64,000 nt of DNA, from NCBI RefSeq assembly GCF_003258355.1, contig NZ_QKPO01000001.1, forward strand, positions 248,001 to 312,000, given 5' to 3'. Of the stretch, positions 59,595 to 64,000 are shown in pieces. The notes below the pieces were generated by a model, which was not told where the DNA came from, searched no databases, and was given only the letters and a program-made list of their open reading frames with translations. A program made the translations under genes and the position numbers. The DNA comes from Confluentibacter sediminis. GTDB taxonomy: Bacteria; Bacteroidota; Bacteroidia; Flavobacteriales; Flavobacteriaceae. Position 1 is the first letter of the stretch. Each line of letters begins with the position of its first letter.

Positions 59595-60938
59595 TTAAAT
59601 TCCAGTATAATTACTAGGAGTTATACGTTTTAATTCTTCTTTTATGATATTGGAAATATCTAATGTATCAATAAAATTTGAAATAGAATCTTGGTTTATT
59701 TTTTCATTGGTTCTTGTTAAACCTTTTAATGCCTCGTAAGGGTTTGGATAGGCTTCTCTACGTAAAATGGTTTGAATGGCCTCAGCAACAACGGCCCAGT
59801 TATTATCTAAGTCGTCTGCAAATTTGCTTTCATTTAGCAATAATTTACCTAATCCTTTTACAGTAGACTTAAATCCTATTAATGTATGTCCAAAAGGCAC
59901 ACCAACATTTCTTAATACAGTACTATCTGTTAAATCGCGTTGTAATCTTGAAACAGGAAGTTTAGCAGATAAATGTTCAAAAATGGCATTAGCAATCCCT
60001 AAATTCCCTTCGCTATTTTCAAAATCAATGGGGTTTACTTTATGTGGCATCGCAGAACTGCCTACTTCACCAGCTTTGATTTTCTGTTTAAAATAATCCA
60101 TAGACACGTAGGTCCAAATATCTCTGTTTAAATCTATTAAAATGGTGTTGATTCGTTTTAGATTGTCAAACAAAGCTGCCATATGGTCATAATGCTCTAT
60201 TTGAGTTGTGGGGAATGAATGTTGTAAACCTAAAGTGTCTTGAACAAATGTGTTTCCAAAAGCTTTCCAATCTATATTTGGAAAAGCAACATGATGTGCA
60301 TTAAAATTACCGGTGGCTCCCCCAAATTTTGCAGCATGAGGAATGGTTTTTAATAAATTGAACTGTTGTTCTAATCGCACCACAAAAACGTTTAGCTCTT
60401 TCCCTAATCGGGTGGGAGATGCTGGTTGTCCGTGTGTTCTGGCCAACATGGAAACGGCCGACCAATCTTGACTCAATACTTTTAGTTTATTTAAAACGTT
60501 TAAATATTCAGGTGTATAAATATCATGGACAGCTTCTTTAATACTTAAAGGAATGGCTGTGTTATTAATGTCTTGTGATGTTAAACCAAAATGGATGAAT
60601 TCTTTATATTTAGTCAAGCTTAGCTTGTCAAATTTTTCTTTTATAAAATATTCAACAGCTTTAACATCATGATTGGTAACACTTTCAATCTCTTTTATAG
60701 CAAGTGCATCTTCCGAGGAGAAATTTTTATAAATGTTTCTTAAGTTTTCGAAAATATTAGAATCTATTCCTTTAAGTTGTGGTAATGGAATATTACAAAG
60801 AGCAATAAAATATTCAATTTCAACTAAAACACGATATTTTATAAGAGCTTCTTCCGAAAAATAAGGTGCTAATTCGTTAACTTTATTTCTATATCTTCCA
60901 TCAATAGGTGAGATGGCATTTAGTTGTGATAATGACAT
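59595..60938 (-). CDS. purB: Adenylosuccinate lyase
   Basis: A 447-residue enzyme with two jobs in purine synthesis: it releases fumarate from SAICAR and from adenylosuccinate. The opening MSLSQLNAISPIDGRYRNKV sets the start at 60938. Further landmarks are TSQDINNTAIPLS near 130, ARTHGQPASPTRLGKEL near 168 and the fumarase/lyase signature GSSAMPHKVNPIDFENSEGN near 290. It lies upstream of a small membrane protein gene and 63 bases after a helical-repeat protein gene on the same strand. Confidence 0.96.
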   Translation of the reverse strand: MSLSQLNAISPIDGRYRNKVNELAPYFSEEALIKYRVLVEIEYFIALCNIPLPQLKGIDSNIFENLRNIYKNFSSEDALAIKEIESVTNHDVKAVEYFIKEKFDKLSLTKYKEFIHFGLTSQDINNTAIPLSIKEAVHDIYTPEYLNVLNKLKVLSQDWSAVSMLARTHGQPASPTRLGKELNVFVVRLEQQFNLLKTIPHAAKFGGATGNFNAHHVAFPNIDWKAFGNTFVQDTLGLQHSFPTTQIEHYDHMAALFDNLKRINTILIDLNRDIWTYVSMDYFKQKIKAGEVGSSAMPHKVNPIDFENSEGNLGIANAIFEHLSAKLPVSRLQRDLTDSTVLRNVGVPFGHTLIGFKSTVKGLGKLLLNESKFADDLDNNWAVVAEAIQTILRREAYPNPYEALKGLTRTNEKINQDSISNFIDTLDISNIIKEELKRITPSNYTGI

Positions 60939-61001
60939 GTTTGGTTGTTTTTTTTGAAGTTGCAAAGATAGGGTTTTGATTTTCGATTTCCGACTAGCCT
61001 T

Positions 61002-61580
61002 TTATGATTTTGATGTTTTTTTCATTTTAATAAGAATATGTTTGGCTCTAGATTTGTAAGCAGGACTTTGTGTTGGGGCATCTTGTTCTAAAATTTGTTT
61101 TAAATCTTTATGGATCCAAGCGTTATCTTGTCCGAAAAGAAACAATGTTTCCATAGCGAATACTTTTACAGCGACTTTATGTTTGTTAATCATCCAATCA
61201 AAACAGGTTTCAACAAGACGTTTTTTATGTTCTGGTTTTAGGAGTCTTTTAAAAGTATTGTTTTCTTTGGAATAATAGGCTGTAGCAATCTGCGAGCAAA
61301 CTTTAGCCACAGGGCGCATAGCAGAATCTAAATGAATTTTAGAGGCCTTTTTAGTAAACGTATCTAAATATGGAATAATGGCATACATATAATCAGCACA
61401 CACAAATTCAAAAACCCAAGCAGCATGGCAGGAATTTTCATCATTTACATTGAAAAGTATGTCAATAAGGTCAGGAAATAAACTCATGTTATTTTTAACA
61501 AGTTGAGCACATGTTAATCTGCTTTCACGCGAAGCACTTACTTTTGTTAATTCATTATATAATTGGTCTTTAGTCATCAA
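61002..61580 (-). CDS. Helical-repeat (HEAT-like) protein next to purB
   Basis: 192 residues, all helical, without signal or membrane segment. Pairs of helices such as KNNMSLFPDLIDILFNVNDE and MINKHKVAVKVFAMETLFLF look like HEAT/armadillo-type repeats. Genes like this next to purB in Flavobacteriia are often mislabelled adenylosuccinate lyase; it has no lyase motif. The function is unknown. It is 63 bases upstream of purB on the same strand. The first two codons are both ATG. Confidence 0.6.
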   Translation of the reverse strand: MMTKDQLYNELTKVSASRESRLTCAQLVKNNMSLFPDLIDILFNVNDENSCHAAWVFEFVCADYMYAIIPYLDTFTKKASKIHLDSAMRPVAKVCSQIATAYYSKENNTFKRLLKPEHKKRLVETCFDWMINKHKVAVKVFAMETLFLFGQDNAWIHKDLKQILEQDAPTQSPAYKSRAKHILIKMKKTSKS

Positions 61581-61617
61581 TTTATTTTACTATTTTTAAA
61601 CTTTAAATATATAAATC

Positions 61618-62091
61618 ATGAAGTTATTAAAAAAGATACTTATCACTTTACTTGTGGTGTTTGTAATCGCCCAGTTTTTTGGTCCAGAAAAAAATGAAGG
61701 AGAATTGGCTTCTATGGATGCTTTTTATGCAGAAACCAATCCTTCTGCAGAAGTAAAACATATTTTAGAGGTTAGTTGTAACGATTGCCATAGCAATGTA
61801 ACCAGATATCCTTGGTATAATAAAATAACACCTGTAAATTATTGGTTGGCAGAGCATGTTAACGATGGAAAAAAGCATTTTAATATCTCCAATTGGGAGG
61901 GTACTTCTACCAAACGTAAAGACCATAAATTTGAGGAACTTATTGGAATGGTTGAAGAAAAAGAAATGCCTTTGGAGTCTTACACTTGGTCGCACACAGA
62001 TGCGAAGCTTACCGATGCACAAAGAAAATCTGTTATAGATTGGGCTAAACAAGTCCGTTTAAAATACAGTTTAGAACCTAAACCTGAATAG
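61618..62091 (+). CDS. Membrane-anchored haem-binding protein
   Basis: 157 residues. An N-terminal membrane segment (about 6-22) holds it on the periplasmic side. The haem site is a single CNDCH in LEVSCNDCHSNVTRYPWYNK near 60, followed by ITPVNYWLAEHVNDGKKHFN, which is the pattern of the 'haem-binding domain' (PF14376) family. It probably carries one c-type haem, for electron transfer or redox sensing. A glycosyltransferase gene starts seven bases after its stop codon. Confidence 0.82.
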   Translation: MKLLKKILITLLVVFVIAQFFGPEKNEGELASMDAFYAETNPSAEVKHILEVSCNDCHSNVTRYPWYNKITPVNYWLAEHVNDGKKHFNISNWEGTSTKRKDHKFEELIGMVEEKEMPLESYTWSHTDAKLTDAQRKSVIDWAKQVRLKYSLEPKPE

Positions 62092-62098
62092 AATCATT

Positions 62099-63337
62099 TT
62101 GGAGAAGACGTTATTAATTATTGGTTTTGTTTGGCCAGAACCTAAAAGTTCTGCGGCGGGTAGCCGTATGATGCAACTTATAGATATATTTCGACACCAT
62201 AATTATAAAATAACATTCGCTAGTGCTTGTGCCAAAACCGATAATGCTTTTAATCTTGAAACTATCGGAATAAAACAGGTTGCCATTGAATTGAACAACT
62301 CTAGTTTTGATGAATTTATAAAGCAATTGAATCCCGATATTGTGATTTTTGACCGGTTTATGGTTGAAGAGCAATTTGGTTGGCGAATTGCTGAACACTG
62401 TCCAAATGCCTTACGGATTTTAGATACCGAAGATTTACATTGCTTAAGAAAAGGCAGGGAACAAGCCCTTAAAAATGAGGTGATGTTTGATAAATCCTAT
62501 TTGTTTAACGATATCGCGAAACGTGAAATAGCAAGTTTATATCGTTGCGATTTAAGTCTTATTATTTCAGAAGAAGAAATCGAGATATTAAAGAATCAAT
62601 TTAAAGTTAGCATACATCATTTGTATTATCTGCCATTTTTAACAGAAGCTGTTACAATGGAAGCTAAACGTAAATTGCCAAAGTTGAATCAAAGAGAACA
62701 TTTTATTACCATTGGAAACTTTTTGCATGCTCCTAATTACGATGCTACACTGTTTTTAAAAGAAAAAATTTGGCCTTTAATTAGAAAAAAACTCCCAAAA
62801 GTCGAGCTTCACATCTATGGGTCGTATGCCTCAGATAAAATTCTAAAGCTTACCGATGAAAAAGAGGGATTTATAATAAAAGGATTTGTTGATGATGTTA
62901 ATACAGTGATGCAACATGCCAAAGTCTGTTTAGCACCGTTGCGTTTTGGTGCAGGTTTAAAAGGAAAGTTAATTGATGCAATGCTAAACGGAACACCTTG
63001 TGTTATGACGACCATTGCCGCTGAAGGTATGTTTAGCACGTTTGAACCAAATGGATTTATAGCTGATGATACCGAAGAATTTGTACATAAAGCCATAGAA
63101 TTATATACAGACAAGATTTTCTGGAATGGAAAACAAAAAAATGGCTTTCATATTATAAATGCCCGTTTTGATAGACAATTGTTTGTTTCAGATTTTATAT
63201 TTAAAGTAAATTCAATTCTAAATAACCTTCAGCTACATCGATTAGACAATTTTACAGGTCAAATGTTGCACCATCATACCATGCAGAGTACTAAGTTTAT
63301 GAGTAAATGGATTGAGGAGAAGAATAAGATTAATTAG
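62099..63337 (+). CDS. Glycosyltransferase, GT4-like, TTG start
   Basis: 412 residues of a GT-B fold glycosyltransferase. The N-terminal strand LLIIGFVWPEPKSSAAGSRM is followed by MQLIDIFRHHNYKITFASAC, and the donor side by VCLAPLRFGAGLKGKLIDAM near 280 and LNGTPCVMTTIAAEGM. The start must be TTG at 62099: a TAG lies three codons upstream, and the next ATG would remove the first strand. The gene follows the haem protein by seven bases, and its end overlaps the converging lipoprotein gene by eight bases. The acceptor is unknown. Confidence 0.78.
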   Translation: MEKTLLIIGFVWPEPKSSAAGSRMMQLIDIFRHHNYKITFASACAKTDNAFNLETIGIKQVAIELNNSSFDEFIKQLNPDIVIFDRFMVEEQFGWRIAEHCPNALRILDTEDLHCLRKGREQALKNEVMFDKSYLFNDIAKREIASLYRCDLSLIISEEEIEILKNQFKVSIHHLYYLPFLTEAVTMEAKRKLPKLNQREHFITIGNFLHAPNYDATLFLKEKIWPLIRKKLPKVELHIYGSYASDKILKLTDEKEGFIIKGFVDDVNTVMQHAKVCLAPLRFGAGLKGKLIDAMLNGTPCVMTTIAAEGMFSTFEPNGFIADDTEEFVHKAIELYTDKIFWNGKQKNGFHIINARFDRQLFVSDFIFKVNSILNNLQLHRLDNFTGQMLHHHTMQSTKFMSKWIEEKNKIN

Positions 63338-63896
63338 TGTTTAATCCTAGCCAGTCAAATTTACTAATCATGATACCAGTGCTACAATCATCTTGGCAGC
63401 CATTGGCAATATAATAACAATCTTTAAGGACATTCAAATCATCTACGGCAAAAGTGACTTGGTTGGTACGGGTATCTACAGATAGATAGTTGTTTAAACA
63501 GGTATCATATAGCTCGTCAATAGTTAGAGGAGAAGTACCATTAACATGGGTTCCAATGGTTTCAGAAGTTTCATTATAAGAGCTCGTAATCAATCTGTTT
63601 TCATAACCTAAGTAATTATGGCTATCATCATAGATAGAATAAGATTCAAAAGTTCTAGAAATCACTATATTATTTTCAACCGTTATTTTAGTAGTGCTAC
63701 CAAAACCAAACACAGAACCCGAGCTCATTTCATAAGTATAAGATGTTCCATGCTCCAGTTTTAAACGTTTCCAAGTTTCTAGACTTGTTTCAAATTCTTT
63801 TATGTGTTTATAGTTTGTGTCACTATTTGTATCACAACTTAAGTTACATCCTAAAGCTAAAGCTATTAAAGCAGAAATAAAGAGTTTTGTTTTCAT
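63330..63896 (-). CDS. Lipoprotein of unknown function
   Basis: 188 residues from the ATG at 63896 (MKTKLFISALIALALGCNLS then CDTNSD). Both Cys17 and Cys21 could be the lipobox residue. The mature part looks like a strand-rich domain (TYEMSSGSVFGFGSTTKITV) with a cluster of cysteines near the end (CYYIANGCQDDC) that could form disulfides or bind metal. I do not recognise the family. Its 3' end overlaps the converging glycosyltransferase gene by eight bases. A start at 63926 would add ten residues before the signal. Confidence 0.6.
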   Translation of the reverse strand: MKTKLFISALIALALGCNLSCDTNSDTNYKHIKEFETSLETWKRLKLEHGTSYTYEMSSGSVFGFGSTTKITVENNIVISRTFESYSIYDDSHNYLGYENRLITSSYNETSETIGTHVNGTSPLTIDELYDTCLNNYLSVDTRTNQVTFAVDDLNVLKDCYYIANGCQDDCSTGIMISKFDWLGLNTN

Positions 63897-64000
63897 GTCG
63901 GTTTTATAACCTAGATGCTCAAACAAATAAAAGGTTGCGTTACCAAGCTGTTAAGCTTCAACCTCACTTTTTTTAATTTTTCTATAAGTATAGGTATTGA

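Overview
The window is an AT-rich, gene-dense chromosomal segment of a Bacteroidota bacterium, almost certainly a member of the Flavobacteriaceae. Reasons seen in the sequence: promoters of the Bacteroidota type (TTG, a spacer of about 19, then TAnnTTTG), almost no Shine-Dalgarno sequences, typical flavobacterial families (M1 and M28 peptidases, DUF4199, DUF4252, the GlmU-like left-handed helix protein, a short CarB, type B L31) and a vitamin B12 receptor behind a cobalamin riboswitch. No rRNA, tRNA, CRISPR array, phage or insertion sequence was found; the content is mostly housekeeping.

Layout. 1-921: end of a MoxR/Mg-chelatase-like ATPase. 1205-4582: a disaccharide module, a HAD phosphatase fused to an (alpha/alpha)6 glycosidase followed by a GT4 sucrose/mannosylfructose-phosphate synthase-like enzyme. 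4600-10861: a YdeI-like protein, two secreted M1 aminopeptidases, an M28 peptidase and a DUF6265 lipoprotein. 10954-19326: fatty-acid beta-oxidation, a marR-fadN-fadA-(four-helix-bundle gene)-fadE operon and an acyl-CoA ligase. 19449-25383: purL, lgt, rsmB-like. 25488-28088: a YCF48-like lipoprotein and an ECF sigma operon. 28242-28366: a candidate small RNA. 28383-33612: MsbA-like ABC exporter, phosphosugar mutase, GT2, DUF4199. 33772-40980: rpmE2, GlmU-like, a peptide-binding lipoprotein, mtaB, a small GNAT-like protein, an alpha/beta hydrolase, a lytic transglycosylase. 41360-46202: TPR protein, DUF6263-like protein, rpmH, carB. 46235-49941: thioesterase, DUF3307, SatD-like regulator, a small membrane-anchored protein, rmuC. 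50036-55561: B12 uptake (btuD, btuC, btuF-like and, divergently, riboswitch plus btuB-like). 55558-59330: S41 peptidase and a second ECF sigma/membrane protein/DUF4252/DUF4252 operon. 59394-63896: small membrane protein, purB, helical-repeat protein, haem-binding protein, glycosyltransferase, unknown lipoprotein.

The most unusual signals are not whole gene systems but small DNA elements. Degenerate 7-bp repeats arranged as inverted pairs occur at several places: between fadN and fadA (an 'empty' copy), around the four-helix-bundle gene between fadA and fadE (a 'filled' copy with homologous arms), just before the GlmU-like gene, and inside the cobalamin riboswitch. A separate palindromic repeat is inserted in frame in the linker of PurL, and a REP-like hairpin precedes mtaB. 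Probable regulatory elements are a perfect 28-bp palindrome before marR and a five-unit, roughly 28-bp repeat array before the satD-like gene.

All function calls are from reading the translated sequences and remembered family motifs; no database search was run.
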